A stretch of DNA of 64,000 nucleotides from Hymenopellis radicata. Lineage: Eukaryota; Basidiomycota; Agaricomycetes; Agaricales; Physalacriaceae. Below, in pieces: positions 22,039 through 33,553 of the stretch. The stretch lies in contig JADNRX010000110.1 in NCBI GenBank assembly GCA_015501595.1, forward strand, positions 85,986 to 149,985. Direction: 5' to 3'. The translations under genes and the position numbers were made by a program. The notes under the pieces were generated by a model that saw only the letters and a program-made list of their open reading frames with translations, was not told where the DNA came from and did not search any database. The first letter of the stretch is position 1. Every line of letters starts with the position of its first letter.

Positions 22039-22866
22039 TTAGTCTGCCTTGGCTTTACCCTTGCCCTCGGCATCCGTGTCTTTAGAGAGGGCTTCAACGT
22101 TTTCGACATGCACGATCTCCTCCTTCTCCTGCGGCACAGATTCGTGGGACGACATATCATGGGTCACGCTTAACGCAGGATCATGGGTGGCGGGTGCATC
22201 ATTGCTGCCGACATCAGGTGAGGCATCGTCGACCACGGCGGCTCCTGTATCTTCGGGTATGGCGGCCCCTGCGGAAGAAGCAAGCGGTATATCACTAGCG
22301 ACGGCGGGGCAGGCGCAGCCTCGTCCGGGACAGCGGCAACTGCGTCGCCATCGGTGGGATTGGGGTAGAGTCTGCAGTAGGCTCCGGCGTCGATGCGATA
22401 CTGTCCGCGCCGTCCAGCTCGCCATCTAGCGCATCCGGCAAGGGTACGGCAGCGGCTTCCTTCGTCGCGCCCTCATCCTCATCGCCATCCATCCTCTCCG
22501 CATTGAGGTCGACGTCCTTGACGCCCTTGGTCACCGCCTTGACGTCCGGCGTGCTCGGACCGTCGAGCGGCGTCACGGGTGTGTCGCCCCGCACTTTCTT
22601 CGGACCATCTTCGCGCTCAGTGGACGACAGGCGGCGCTTGCGCGAGTGTGACTTGGGCGCATTAGATGTGGCTACAGGATGCGTGATTAGTGATGGCGAA
22701 AAAAAAACAGACAGAAGGGAGACGAGAGGGGTAAGGAACGGTAAGAGAACAGTGGTGGCGATGAAGACACCAAGACAAGCACAGGTCAAGACGCACCATC
22801 ATCGTCCCAAGGCCTGTCCGCGCGCGGTAGCACGCTATGCGAGATCCGTCTAATCAATCCGAACAT
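22039..22866 (-). CDS. Acidic, low-complexity nuclear-type protein; one frame change
   Basis: Exon 1 (22866–22797) begins MFGLIRRISHSVLPRADRPW. A GTGCGT…TGTAG intron (22796–22672) joins it in frame to exon 2, which starts with a likely nuclear localisation signal (KSHSRKRRLSS, GPKKVRG). The rest is rich in A, D, E, P and T and ends EGKGKAKAD at 22039. Around 22350 the frame must change by one base. A 34-nt GT–AG stretch would fit but is short for an intron. I do not recognise a domain; the conserved-looking N-terminus suggests a real gene. Confidence 0.6.
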
Positions 22867-23647
22867 CGTCTGTTTCTTGGGTTCCGATACAGCTCGCTAG
22901 CAGGTCGTGTGGCGCAGAGATCGTGCAGCCGCTACGTAGCGTCGTGGTGCCCAGACGCGTCGCGGTAGGCAAAAGGGGGATCACGGTGACGGGTACAAGT
23001 GAGGGTGTGAAAATTTGTCATTGTTTATTGCGAACGTTGATGAGCACGTGCTTCGGCTTTTCGCCCGAAATCCTTGCGCCACATTCACCGAAATGGTGGG
23101 CTTGTCAATTTCAATGAATCTCTGGCCGTGGTAAATCGGATTGGGTTTGGATATTTTGGCACGTCGCATGAAAATCAGTCAAGGTATTTCCCCAGTTCGA
23201 CTTCTTCCCAAAGCACAAACGAAATCTATCAGGTATATTTCTACTTGAGTACAAATTTCCCCAGTCGCAGGACAAATCCTGGTCCCCATGCTAATTAGAA
23301 TAGGACCCCCGGCAACCGACGAAAATGTCTGATCCCGTTTTGGCGCAAAATCCGGGTTTTCTTCCGCACCCATTTTTCGAGAAATCTTCCGCACGCGGGA
23401 TTTGACCCCTCGAAAGTCCAAAAATCTTCCGCACCTTGTATCAGACCTTCGAAAAACCGCTGAATCGTAGTGGTAGGTGCTAAAACAGCTCCTGGGCAAC
23501 AAACAGAGTATATTACAGTATATTAGTCCTCTAATTCATCCTTTTTACGCCCCTTCAAACGTTTGAAAGCGATTGCAAGGCTCTGAAGGGTTTGTGAGGT
23601 TGTAAGAAGGAGGTATCGTGTATAGTCTTGCTCAGAAATGAAGAGGT

Positions 23648-23915
23648 TGTTGGAAAACACGCGACGCGGGTGTCGATACGCGCTAGTCAGCCGGAACGGG
23701 CACGCTTGCTGAGCACACAGTGCATTGGCTCTAAAGCAAACGAGTGAAAAATACATCCTGAAGTACCTACTTAAATACGAGAACATACAGCTAAGAATAG
23801 TACGTAGGATGAGGAAGCCAAGAGGTGGCGCGCAGATCTCAAAGAGAAGACACGTCGGGACCATATGGACGTGTGAACGTGCTCTCAAACACATGAGCAC
23901 TTCAATATTCCAACA
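23648..23915 (-). repeat. TRIM-like LTR, left copy (268 bp)
   Basis: TG…CA ends. Nearly identical to 24491–24758, with differences at about 23752 and 23813. In the preferred orientation this is the 3' LTR. Confidence 0.88.
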
Positions 23916-24490
23916 CACCCCTGGAAGTGCGAGAGTGTTATGACGGAAATAAACACCCCTGGAAGCAGGAAACGGCGGGCAGCGATGGCGAGAAGGTTGA
24001 TGGCAGGAATGGGGGATGACAACATATCAACGACGGGAAGCAGACTTCGGCCTCTGCAGGCAAATGCAACAGCAGCAGCAATGATGTAGGAATACGGCCC
24101 CTACTGGCCACGACGAACGACAAACAAAACAGCGGCGCACCACACGGCAACGACAAATCAGCAACGGCTTCGGGATCGGCAACGGCAATCAACGGCAGAA
24201 CGGCACGTCAACAGCGGGAATCGACAGCAGTGCAGTGGGAATGCGCGCAGCGGCGCAAAGCAGCGATGACGACGGGGAAGGTGCTCAACGAGGAACGGCG
24301 GAGCGACAATGAAGGAACGCGGATCAACGGGATCGACGCGAAGGATGAACACGGATCGTCTCGGACACACGGGAAGAGTGCGCGATGACAAGGATGGCAA
24401 CGACAGCATACGCAGAGGACTAGCGCAGCAACATCGACAACGACGGCCTATTTGATACTACCCGGCCACGATCAGGGTAGGACTCGTTTG

Positions 24491-24758
24491 TGTTGGAAAA
24501 CACGCGACGCGGGTGTCGATACGCGCTAGTCAGCCGGAACGGGCACGCTTGCTGAGCACACAGTGCATTGGCTCTAAAGCAAACGAGTGAAGAATACATC
24601 CTGAAGTACCTACTTAAATACGAGAACATACAGCTAAGAATAGTACGTAGGATGAGTAAGCCAAGAGGTGGCGCGCAGATCTCAAAGAGAAGACACGTCG
24701 GGACCATATGGACGTGTGAACGTGCTCTCAAACACATGAGCACTTCAATATTCCAACA
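24491..24758 (-). repeat. TRIM-like LTR, right copy (268 bp)
   Basis: TG…CA ends, directly followed by the GAGGT target duplication. In the preferred orientation this is the 5' LTR. Confidence 0.88.
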
Positions 24759-25317
24759 GAGGTTACCCAAGGCGCCAATAACACCGGGTGCAGAATCCAG
24801 TGCGCAAAAGCAATGTGGCGCGCCGAATGATGTCAGAGAGTGGTCTTTCTCGCCTGATTGGGGGGGTTTCGACGTGGAATGACATCAGGGCGCGGCGCAA
24901 AAGGAGAAATCGGAGCGGACAGGATTTGAACAGTCGACCGCCCGATGTCAAAACAGCCACGAGCCTACGCAAGACCACTAGGCCGGAACACCTTGAGAAT
25001 TCTTCCGCACAGGGGATCATACCTTTTTAACATCTGCAGTTTTCTTCCGCATACAGGATCATTCATTTTGGTCAAAAAGCACGATTTTCTTCCGTTTTTG
25101 GCTCAGAGAGATTGTCCAAAATCTCAAAAATCTTCCGCACAGCGGATTTGACATGTTCGTCGGTTGCCGGGGGTCCTATTAGAATAGCAATAATTCTACC
25201 CGTGAAAAGTAACTAGAAGGAGGGTCGGCGTCAACAGTAGTAAAAATAGCAGTGTGGACAGCAATAGTAACATATCGACATATAAGCAAGTCAGAAGGAA
25301 AGGAGATCCACACCAAC

Positions 25318-27260
25318 TCAATCATCGCCACTGAGAGCCTGTATGTGACGCCCCCAGTTCAACCACCACTCATCCGCCGCATCTTTTGCATCGTAGTTCG
25401 TAAGGGTAATCCACCCTTGCCATAAAGCGGCGAGATCCTCCGCATGTTCACCGGGCGCATTGGCAATGGCCAAGGTGTGGTTGAGACCTTGGTTGCGCAG
25501 GACACGGTGGTCGCCAGGAGGTAGCTGATTGTTCAGCATCGCAGTAATTTCGCTGGTGGCGCAAGCCTTGGAACGCGGCATGCGAAGTTCGTTGTACCCT
25601 TTGAGGAGGGATGGTATCTGGGAGCGGCTAGCAAGATGGCTGAACAGCGTCCCCAGGGTATACGCGTCTTCGCACTGCAAACCATGAGTGCATGCAAGTG
25701 ACGAGCAACGAGGAACTTACCGCAAGCGCACTGTTATAAGTAGCATGAATCTATGAAACACGCGTCAGATATCACGTAGCGGTTCGGAGAGCGAAAAGAC
25801 GTACCGGGGAGCAGTGAGCAGCGTCGCCGACAAGAACCGCACGCTCGTTCGTGTCAACATAACCATCCAAGTGGCACATGACTTGCGTCGTTGGATGGGA
25901 TCGGTCGGCGAGGCTGACGAGTTTCCGGACCCTATAGGAGTAAATAAACGCTTCAAAGAACATTTAAAACTTACAAAGGGCTGTAGTTTGTACGTGTTCC
26001 TCGCAAGAAGGTGGAGCTCGGGGTGCTTTGATGCCAGTCCAAGTCGGAATCGACGGCGTCTAGCGAATTGGACTTGGTCAGTCCAAGGACATAGATGTCG
26101 CCATACTATACGACACAATTGTCAGTTTGACGATATCGTCCGAGAAGGAGACGCACTCTTCCACCCGTGATGCTGTCACCGTTACCCATCCATACCGTGA
26201 ACTATGGAGTCTCGGAAGTTAGCAACTGGGAATCTCACAGCAGCGATTGGAGGGCGCACAGTGGTAGACGTGGTCAAAGTCTTGAGATCCTCGTGGCCCA
26301 TCATATCGGATATTTTGATAGAGAGCGTAGCACTGCGAGAATGGACCATACAGAAAAAGGTCGCGCAGAGGACGAATCACTTACCCGGGGATGTCGCGGA
26401 CTAACGCGAGGACACCGGGACCTGTGCTATTCGAGCACGAATCGTCGTCGTCTTCATCCTCCCGGATCTGAGACATCATGAATTCGCGCACGACGCTATT
26501 TCGTCCATCCGCCCCGACAATCTAGCCGAGTTCTCAGCCAGGAAGGACAATAGGCACGCACTTCACTCACAATATCGCCCTCCTCTCGTTCTCCCTCGGA
26601 TGAGATAACGACTGATGGGCCATCCTTAGAGGTTTGGACATGTCGTACTTTGAAGCCGAAGCGAAAGGAGATATTTGACTGCATCCGACAGTGCATCCTT
26701 GCATGGACGCAAAAGTCGTAGTGCTAAATACCAATGGTTAGCAAAGGAAGGGGCATTGGAGATGGCCATACAGGGACAAGGTAAAATTCCGAACCAAGGT
26801 CGGACATGATTTGTGGGTCGAAGCTCATGGAGCCTTCGATCTTGGACATTTCTGCTAAAGACCCGTAAGCTGTCCATCTCTGTCCGCATGAAGGTACTCA
26901 CCCGTCCGGAATTCCAACCTAGGTAGGGAAGTTGAGTAGATCAGTCAAAGGGCATAGTTAACACATACGCCGTGAGCTTTGTACCCTTTTCCTGCAAGAT
27001 GGACGATACGCCAGGAAATTCCCTCATCAACCGCGCCATGTTGGGCGGCACGCGAATTCCACCTTCATACCGGATATCGAGTTGAGCCTTTTCGGTTGTT
27101 AGTCTTCCATAAATCGCGAAAGCGTAGCGCGACGACTTACCTCGGTTGCCGCCTCCAATACCACGACCTGGTGGCCAGCGCTGGCTAAAGTGTACGCCGA
27201 CGCAAGCCCTGCGATGCTGCCTCCGACCACGACAAATTTTAGCTGAAGCAGCTTCTCCAT
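25318..27260 (-). CDS. FAD-dependent monooxygenase (salicylate-hydroxylase-like)
   Basis: The start at 27260 reads MEKLLQLKFVVVGGSIAGLA, with a GxGxxA-type Rossmann motif for FAD; LASAGHQVVVLEAATE completes the first β-α-β unit. Further exons carry RVPPNMARLMREFPGV, the GADGRNSVVREFM segment and ERAVLVGDAAHCSP (the FAD-ribityl GDAAH motif). The last exon (EDAYTLGTLFSHL…) ends at 25318. About nine short exons are visible, including a possible 17-nt micro-exon at 26918–26902; exons 1–2 are 27260–27141 and 27087–26969. The family hydroxylates aromatic substrates using NAD(P)H and oxygen. The substrate cannot be read from sequence, and no biosynthetic neighbours point to one. Confidence 0.85.
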
Positions 27261-27444
27261 CGACGGAACAGGAAAGAGAAAAGACAGAGCGTTATAAAGA
27301 TGGTGACGACGTGTGGGAAGAGCTAAAAAAAAAGGCGTGGATGTCGTTCCATTGGAAAGGGATTCAGGAGAGCAGGGAAGAGCAAGTCTCGACGGAGGAG
27401 AGATGGACGCAACGAAACGACCCTTACCAAGGTGATCCGGTAAG

Positions 27445-28203
27445 TCAAGCCTGATCGGGCCGCGGCATCATGGACTCTTCCAGACACAGTACACTCCTCG
27501 TTCTCAGACACTCCTTGCGAATATAGGTCCACGTATTCTTGGAATGATATCGACGGAGAGGGCCAAGAACCGACTGTCGACGAGCTGGGTAGAGAATTGT
27601 CGTCTGCGGATAGGGTTCAGACTTCTGGCCCATGGCTTCCCCTTCTGTCTTTTGCGTCGGGACAGCCCTGTCAGGTTCAACGGCGAACTCGAATAGCAGT
27701 GAATCTGATTGACGATCCCCGCCGACAAGTACAACCTCAGCCTGTACGCGATGTGTCAGACAACCGTGCAAGTATTGGGGGCACTTTTCCAGTCGCGGGA
27801 CGCCTGTATGGCGGGTACTGCAGGCACCATTCGTCGACGAAAGGAGTAAACTGACGATCGTAGCAAGGCCTCGTCGCGAAATGCCGTCAGAGTTGTTGAG
27901 GGAGGCGGCGCGAGACCCGTCTGTATGGAGACACTGCGGAATAGAAGATAGACTGTACCGTGTGCACGTACACATAAGCAGTACAGTTTGAGGATGTGTT
28001 GGCACAATGAAGGACCCACAACTTGCCTCGAATGAAAGTATCTCATCCGTTGGCCTGTGAGTCACACCCGCTTTCCAAACACCAACATACGGCTTCATAG
28101 CGCCCAAGTAGTTGTTCTGCTGATTGATTTCACGCCTCACTGGGCCAGATGTCCTAAATGCCGATGATTTACTGTTGTGGGGAAAACGCCTCATATATAG
28201 CAT
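27445..28203 (-). CDS. Hypothetical gene upstream of the monooxygenase, structure uncertain
   Basis: A long minus-strand frame starts near 28203 (MLYMRRFPHNSKSSAF) and stays open to 27445. It probably contains introns, for example around GTATGTTGG and a GC-type donor GCAAGT, since other frames read more naturally in parts. No domain was recognised. It may be an unrelated small gene or only a long chance frame. Confidence 0.25.
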   Translation of the reverse strand: MLYMRRFPHNSKSSAFRTSGPVRREINQQNNYLGAMKPYVGVWKAGVTHRPTDEILSFEASCGSFIVPTHPQTVLLMCTCTRYSLSSIPQCLHTDGSRAASLNNSDGISRRGLATIVSLLLSSTNGACSTRHTGVPRLEKCPQYLHGCLTHRVQAEVVLVGGDRQSDSLLFEFAVEPDRAVPTQKTEGEAMGQKSEPYPQTTILYPARRQSVLGPLRRYHSKNTWTYIRKECLRTRSVLCLEESMMPRPDQA

Positions 28204-28876
28204 GGTCAGTCACTTGAAAAACCTTTGATACCGATGAATTAACCGTCCTCTCTCCCGGACTCGAGCTCAACATGGCAGTCGTTCCTTACCCTGAGACTCG
28301 CAATGAAGATATTTGCTCCTGATTCGCCATCGTCTCCTCAGAGGGACCTTTCGACGAGACGCGCCTCCCAGCCATTACACGCCCAACGATAACATTCCAG
28401 ATGATTATATCGAAGGAAGTGTTCATGATTTGGGTTGATAGTCCTGGATGATTGGTGTCAACGTTAAAAGTTACTCCTTCATGCGTCTGCGCGCATTGTT
28501 CTTACGCCCACTAGACGTAGGACAATGCTCAGAATGCTGGAGATGAGCAAGATATGCTCACAGAGAATAATCTCCTCTCGTCCAGCACGGAGGAACATTC
28601 CCTCCTCCCCGACTCAACAACCCTTGCACACCAATTCGAATCGATATTCCTCAAGGAGCCGATGTCGCGCCCGCAGTAATGGCCTGGGATATCATCATTG
28701 CATTGGTCCAATGGTAGCAGTCAAAATATGTGTTCTACACATCACAAAAACTCGTCATGTACGCCAAGAGTATCACTGTCATCAAGAAGCGCTATTATAC
28801 AATCACCATTAACGTTCGTCAAGCGGCACTTCCCCGAAGCCACCAACATAACCGGGCCCAATCGATAAGGACTCTC
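28204..28876. other. Intergenic region, nothing recognised
   Basis: Only short frames without motifs. It separates the hypothetical gene at 27445 from the 3' end of the zinc-finger gene. Confidence 0.5.
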
Positions 28877-28882
28877 CCCGCA

Positions 28883-30303
28883 TCAACGTGTGTTGCTCGC
28901 CGGACATGGCACCAATACAAAGGAAGTTAGGTTCGACTCGGACGCGTCCACCGCGTCCAACAAGTCGTCGTCCTCCGCCATCGCATCCTCCGCGCCATCT
29001 CCGTCCAACTCATCAACATCCTCCGGCTCAGCTTCAGCATCCCCATCCGCGTCGGCTTCAGCATCTTCCTCCGGACTCGCGCGTTGGATTATCCGCGGTG
29101 GAGACGGCCGAGGCGAAGCGACTGCAAGCAGCGTGTCTTGACGCTTGGGTACATGAATTATGGGGGCCTGAGGCAGATTATTGCGCGCGAGCTGGGGGAC
29201 GGGATCGACGGACACGAGTGTCCCGCGGCGTTCAAAGCGCTTGATTTTCTTGCGGCATCTGGAGGGGTTGGTGTCAGAGGGGTGGACCTAGGATGAAGAC
29301 GAAAGTCATACCTATCACACACGGTCCCCGGCCCCATAGGTCCAGGCCCCCACTTCTCGACGCATTTATCCTCCTTGTACCGTCCTGCATTACCGCAGTT
29401 ACGGCATGTGCGCTGTCCGAGTTCGTTGACGGCGGGGTATATCTTGGTCGGTTCGCCAGAGGCGGAGACGAGAGATGTAGTAGAGGTCGAAGCTGCGTCT
29501 GGAGATGCTTTAGGAAAATGAAAATAGTGAAAGCAAGGGGATCTACCATGTATCTGACTATTGCTATTATACCTGGCTTTCTTTGAAGGCGCGCCGGTGA
29601 TAACGGGTGTAAAGATGTGGGTTTGGAGGGCGGGGATGGTAGCATCGGAAAGAAGCTTCGAGGAACGAGCACTGGGTGGGTATGTGTTGACGGGTTGGGG
29701 ATACGTCGGCTCTCGCGACCGCCGCGAATCTTGGACCGCAGCCTCGAGAATCATGTCATCGATGTCGGATTGGGACTAGACACTGCGTAAGTAACCATAA
29801 TCAAACGAACACCGTGGCAGGACGCACATTAGGTCTAGCCTTCTTATGCACCCCATGCTCCTCACTGGACCGCCGTTTCCGGCGCTGCGGGAACACGTCG
29901 ACATGGGGATGGGCACTGTCCGGAGATTCTGCGGGGGCGCCTTCATATCGATCATATGGTCCATCTCCTTTCTCGCATTACTGCTGTGGGCATCGAGCAG
30001 CGCCAAATAGTCGCGCAGCTGGTGCCACAGCCGGGTGATCGTCTCGCGCTGAACGACCTCCTCGTCCCGCTGGCGCTCTGCGATGTACGCGCGCTCCTCT
30101 GCCACCCGGACGCGTTCCAGGAGCAGCTCTGCGCCGTGTCCATTCTGCGGCGATGACGACGACGATGACGACGATTCCGCGATGCGTTGGTAGTGCTCTG
30201 CGCGGTGTTTCTCCGCGGCGAGACTTTCGGTGAGGCGGTCGATCTTCTGATAGCTCTCGCTGAGGAGCTGCGCAAGCTGGGCGTTTGACGTCGGGGCGGC
30301 CAT
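28883..30303 (-). CDS. GATA-type zinc-finger protein with N-terminal coiled coil
   Basis: ATG at 30303 (MAAPTSNAQLAQLL) opens a coiled-coil segment rich in E, R and Q (LLERVRVAEERAYIAERQ). A basic stretch follows (PQRRKRRSSEEHG), then the zinc finger CRNCGNAGRYKEDKC with the second pair VCDRC on the next exon, joined across intron 29311–29259. The tail is acidic (EDAEADADGDAEAEPEDVDE) and ends at 28883. The finger has the CX2C…CX2C plan of fungal GATA-like factors, with a long loop (KWGPGPMGPG), so it probably binds DNA. Near 29960 one base seems missing (ATGGACC where ATGGGACC would keep the frame); otherwise the gene looks intact. Confidence 0.78.
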
Positions 30304-31171
30304 CGACAAGCGGGGAGTGTGTGGGGCGCGGAAGAAAGGGAGCCAAAGCGAAAAGGCGTCATCGCCGTGGGAGGCGGCCTTGATATATCATCCGCGGTTG
30401 CCTAATGTGGGAGTCCCGGACAGGACCCCGAAGACTTTCCAATCAGATGCTCTCACGCTCTCGTACTTGATATGTCGCTGCTTTCTCCACGCCAAGTTTA
30501 ACCAGCGAGGACCGCGCCCTTCAATTGGCTCGCCTTCAGTCAGCGCTTTAAACCGTCTCAGTCCAAGGATTTCTTGTCGACGCGTTTCGGTTCATCGTCG
30601 ACAGTCGTTCTCTCCGCAGTTATCTCATGATGTTTCTCATCTCTGGCTGAGGCCGCCCGTCGCGGAGTAACCGGGTCCCGCCTCATGGTAGCGACCTCAT
30701 GTTCACATCAAATCCTTGCCGCACGGTAACGAGGGGTAGCGCTGCACAGTCTGCGCCGGCTTTCTGAATCCTACTTGTCAAACAGCGCCATCTCGGTTGA
30801 AGAAGGGCTGCCCACTGAACGTCCTGAATCCGGAGTACAATTGAGTTCGCCAGTATTCTTGTTCCTCTTTCTAACGTGATGCTCCATCTCCTGGTCGCTC
30901 TCTTCTGGGTAGAGCAATTGACGAATGTGTATACGCGCCGTGCTAGACGGAACGACGCCGAGTTCGCATAAATATCTTATGGCCATCGCCGTTTGTTTTT
31001 TACTCTCGCCATGCGCACACCGAATAGAATCGCGGAACTTAATGTTGGTGGCGTCTTTGAATCGGCTCTTTCCATTCACAAAAAAATTCAACCAGGGGAA
31101 TCAAATTTTCTTCTTTCCCCAAGTACGCCATAGTTTTCCGTCCCATCTCAGCACGAATGCGCGTGCTCGAC
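30304..31171. other. Intergenic region, no supported gene
   Basis: It should include the promoter of the zinc-finger gene. A 106-codon minus-strand frame (31091–30771) has no recognisable motif and is not called. Confidence 0.45.
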
Positions 31172-32466
31172 TTACGGCATCGGTATAAAAATCATACACA
31201 GGAATCCACGAGAAAAGAACACGCTAAAATTTTCATTCGACGCATGCAGACGGCCCCACACGACGAGTTGTGCTCTACTAGCATCAAGAAGACGTCCATT
31301 CGGCAAGACATCAGAACGGATGATGATGCCTACGGAGGTCTGGACGATCACCATATGGGAGCCGCTGTATAAGAAACAGACCGTACGCTGGAGCGGGAGA
31401 GGCGAACAATCATGCGGGTAACCAATAACGAAAGAAGTCAAGATGAGCAAAGCCTCACACGTCCAAGAAACTCGAGGAATTGCTGCCGATACCCGATGTA
31501 ATCGAGGGCATAGATGTCGAGCCTTGGAATCTCGATTTACACGCTCAGAACTAGAAGAAGGACGCTCTAGCCTCCGTTTGTGGGAGCCTTGAGCCCGACA
31601 ATCCATGAAGGCATAGAGAGAAGGCTGCATTGCCTTCAAGACGGGAATGCGGTATAGAATATACCCTATAACTAAGTATTTCCCCACATGCACGAGGGAC
31701 GCGTTGCTTTTCAGTGTCATCTGTACGCCAAAAGAGAGCGTGATCCGTCCCCGCGTATGAAAATAACTAATGACAGTCAGCTCCGCGTGCAGAGACTCGT
31801 AGACGATAGGACATTTTAGCCCGGGATAAATCGGTAGAGGCCGCCGCAGAGTTGTAGAGTCGGAAGACCCGAAACCCGGGAGTGATTCTAAGCGTGACAT
31901 ACGACTGCTGCAGTTTGCAGCAGTCGTATCGAGACAGGATCAGCATAGTACATGCCTGAGCTGTAACATGATTTTGGTCGCGAACCGAGGTCAACGTCAC
32001 AGCGCACAGGTAAGTATCCTGTTGGATACGCTAGAAGATGAAGCTGGGCGAACCTATGGAATTCAAGGGTGGTAAGGAAACGTTAGAGACAGAAGACCAC
32101 TGGCAAGACAAGACAAGGCTCGAGACAAACACGCAGTCTTCAAAGGCGTAGAGGGAGAGTAAGGTCGACGAATGATAATTGAGCTGAAAGTCTGAGTTCA
32201 TCCGGAGACGGGAGGTAGCGACGCATGAAGGAGATCATGTTCCCAAGCTTGTGCTTGCAGCCCATGTCGGGATCCTGGAAGCGACTGCCAACCGTGACGA
32301 TGTAGAGAAAGGACTTGAATGCAAAAAGTACATCAATCAAACGTGAATATTGTGTACCTACGGGTTGTCGACAGTCTAGCTCAAGGTCTAGCTCGCTCTT
32401 TCTCTTGAGCTTTCTTGCTAGCTTGGGTCTAGCCATCCCTAATCGACGGACAACACTGTCAGGCAT
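31172..32466 (-). pseudogene. Possible degenerate gene, hydrophobic segments
   Basis: Minus-strand frames at 32466–32140 and 31900–31172 contain hydrophobic stretches (CEALLILTSFVIGYP, YLVIGYILYRIPVL) and splice-like sites, but no exon chain gives a recognisable protein. It might be a decayed multi-pass membrane protein, or chance. A perfect 14-bp hairpin lies inside it at 31899. Confidence 0.2.
31899..31929. repeat. Perfect 14-bp hairpin with 3-nt loop
   Basis: ATACGACTGCTGCA, loop GTT, then the exact reverse complement TGCAGCAGTCGTAT. No flanking duplication or poly-T tract is seen, so its nature is open. Confidence 0.85.
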
Positions 32467-32833
32467 TAGGCAGTCGCAGTGACCAAGCCGACGATAAGGC
32501 GCTTCACATAGAGCATAGACTGCAGTTCCGCTTGATTAAAGGGTTCTTGCTTTGTGATCGATCGCGAGAGAGACGTGTGCGTGGGAAAGCAATTTTGCCC
32601 TCGTTGGGCTACCAATCAGCTGGCTAATGAACTAATTCATGAGATGATAATCGCCTGGTATATCCGATACCAACAGGATCGAACTGCAAAGGAGCGGTGT
32701 CGCGACAATGAGGGGAAGAGGGAGAGCATGTCGATCATGTGTTCAACCAAATGCGGCAGCTTGACACTTACATGCTTACTGTCACCTCCTTAATCCTGAA
32801 ATCCAATTCCTTGCGTCAGTGACGCGTCGGCGG

Positions 32834-33544
32834 CAGGCTCCTAAACCAGCCGTCGATGGCGTTTGAAGCTAAATATGTGGGCGAAAGGGAAATAGTAAAT
32901 ATGAGTGAAGAATATAAAAGGAAATTTTCAAGTGACCAATAAGAAGAGAGCAACAGTGGGAAGATCAAACGCCAGGACGGCTGGCATATTCGTCACGGCA
33001 GCTTTTCGGCATCTCTGATGGCGCCGTCGCGGCTCACCCTTCGCTGTTGGTTCTCTTACTCTCGTCCTTCGTTTTCAACGCGCTTCTGACACGTCTCGCG
33101 TGGTTACTCTCTAGAAATCTCCATTCTTTTATCTCTATGTCTTAATTTCTCTTCTGATACACAATCTCGTGTTGGTGCATGTCGTGTGGAAATGGACCAA
33201 TTCCTCCTGCTAACAATGCTTCTGCGCCGGCGATGCGGGGGTGGAATGTGGAATAAATCTAAGAACTTGGCACAATAGCAATGAATTGAAGGAGACGCGT
33301 TGAAAACGAAGGACGAGAGTAAGAGAACAAGCAGCGAAAGGTGAGCCGCGACGGCGCCATCAGAGATGCCGAAAAGCTGCCGTGACGAATATGCCAGCCG
33401 TCCTGGCGTTTGATCTTCCCACTGTTGCTCTCTTCTTATTGGTCACTTGAAAATTTCCTTTTATATTCTTCACTCATATTTACTATTTCCCTTTCGCTCA
33501 CGTATTTAGCTTCAAACGCCATCGACGGCTGGTTTAGGAGCCTG
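32834..33544. mobile_element. Palindromic long-TIR MITE, 711 bp, probably Mutator-type
   Basis: Two 249-bp arms (32834–33082 and 33296–33544) are inverted copies with only a few mismatches, around a 213-bp spacer. Ends read CAGGCTCCTAAACC…GGTTTAGGAGCCTG. The flanks are CGTCGGCGG on both sides (32825–32833 and 33545–33553), a 9-bp target duplication. A 9-bp duplication with long TIRs fits Mutator-like elements. No coding region is present. Transcripts would fold into a 249-bp duplex. Confidence 0.9.
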
Positions 33545-33553
33545 CGTCGGCGG

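Larger units (their letters stand above)
23648..24758 (-). mobile_element. Non-autonomous LTR element (TRIM-like), 1,111 bp, intact with target duplication
   Basis: Two 268-bp direct repeats, TGTTGGAAAA…ATTCCAACA, differ at two positions by eye and flank 575 bp of non-coding DNA. The flanks are GAGGT on both sides (23643–23647 and 24759–24763), a 5-bp duplication. On the minus strand the LTR starts TGTTGGAATATTG, contains a TATTTAAG box, and is preceded by CCAGGGGTG, a fair polypurine tract, so the minus orientation is preferred. The LTR start resembles copia LTRs, so an autonomous copia element is the likely source of proteins. Confidence 0.88.
23301..25178. mobile_element. TIR DNA element (about 760 bp) interrupted by an LTR element
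   Basis: The ends are inverted repeats of 29 bp with one mismatch (TAGGACCCCCGGCAACCGAC…). The flanks carry the same 6 bp, TTAGAA, at 23295–23300 and 25179–25184, a target duplication. Subterminal copies of TCTTCCGCAC occur near both ends (three on the left, two full and two partial on the right). No transposase is encoded, so it is non-autonomous. The superfamily is unclear: neither the 6-bp duplication nor TAGG ends settle it. The LTR element at 23648–24758 is inserted inside it. Confidence 0.8.
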
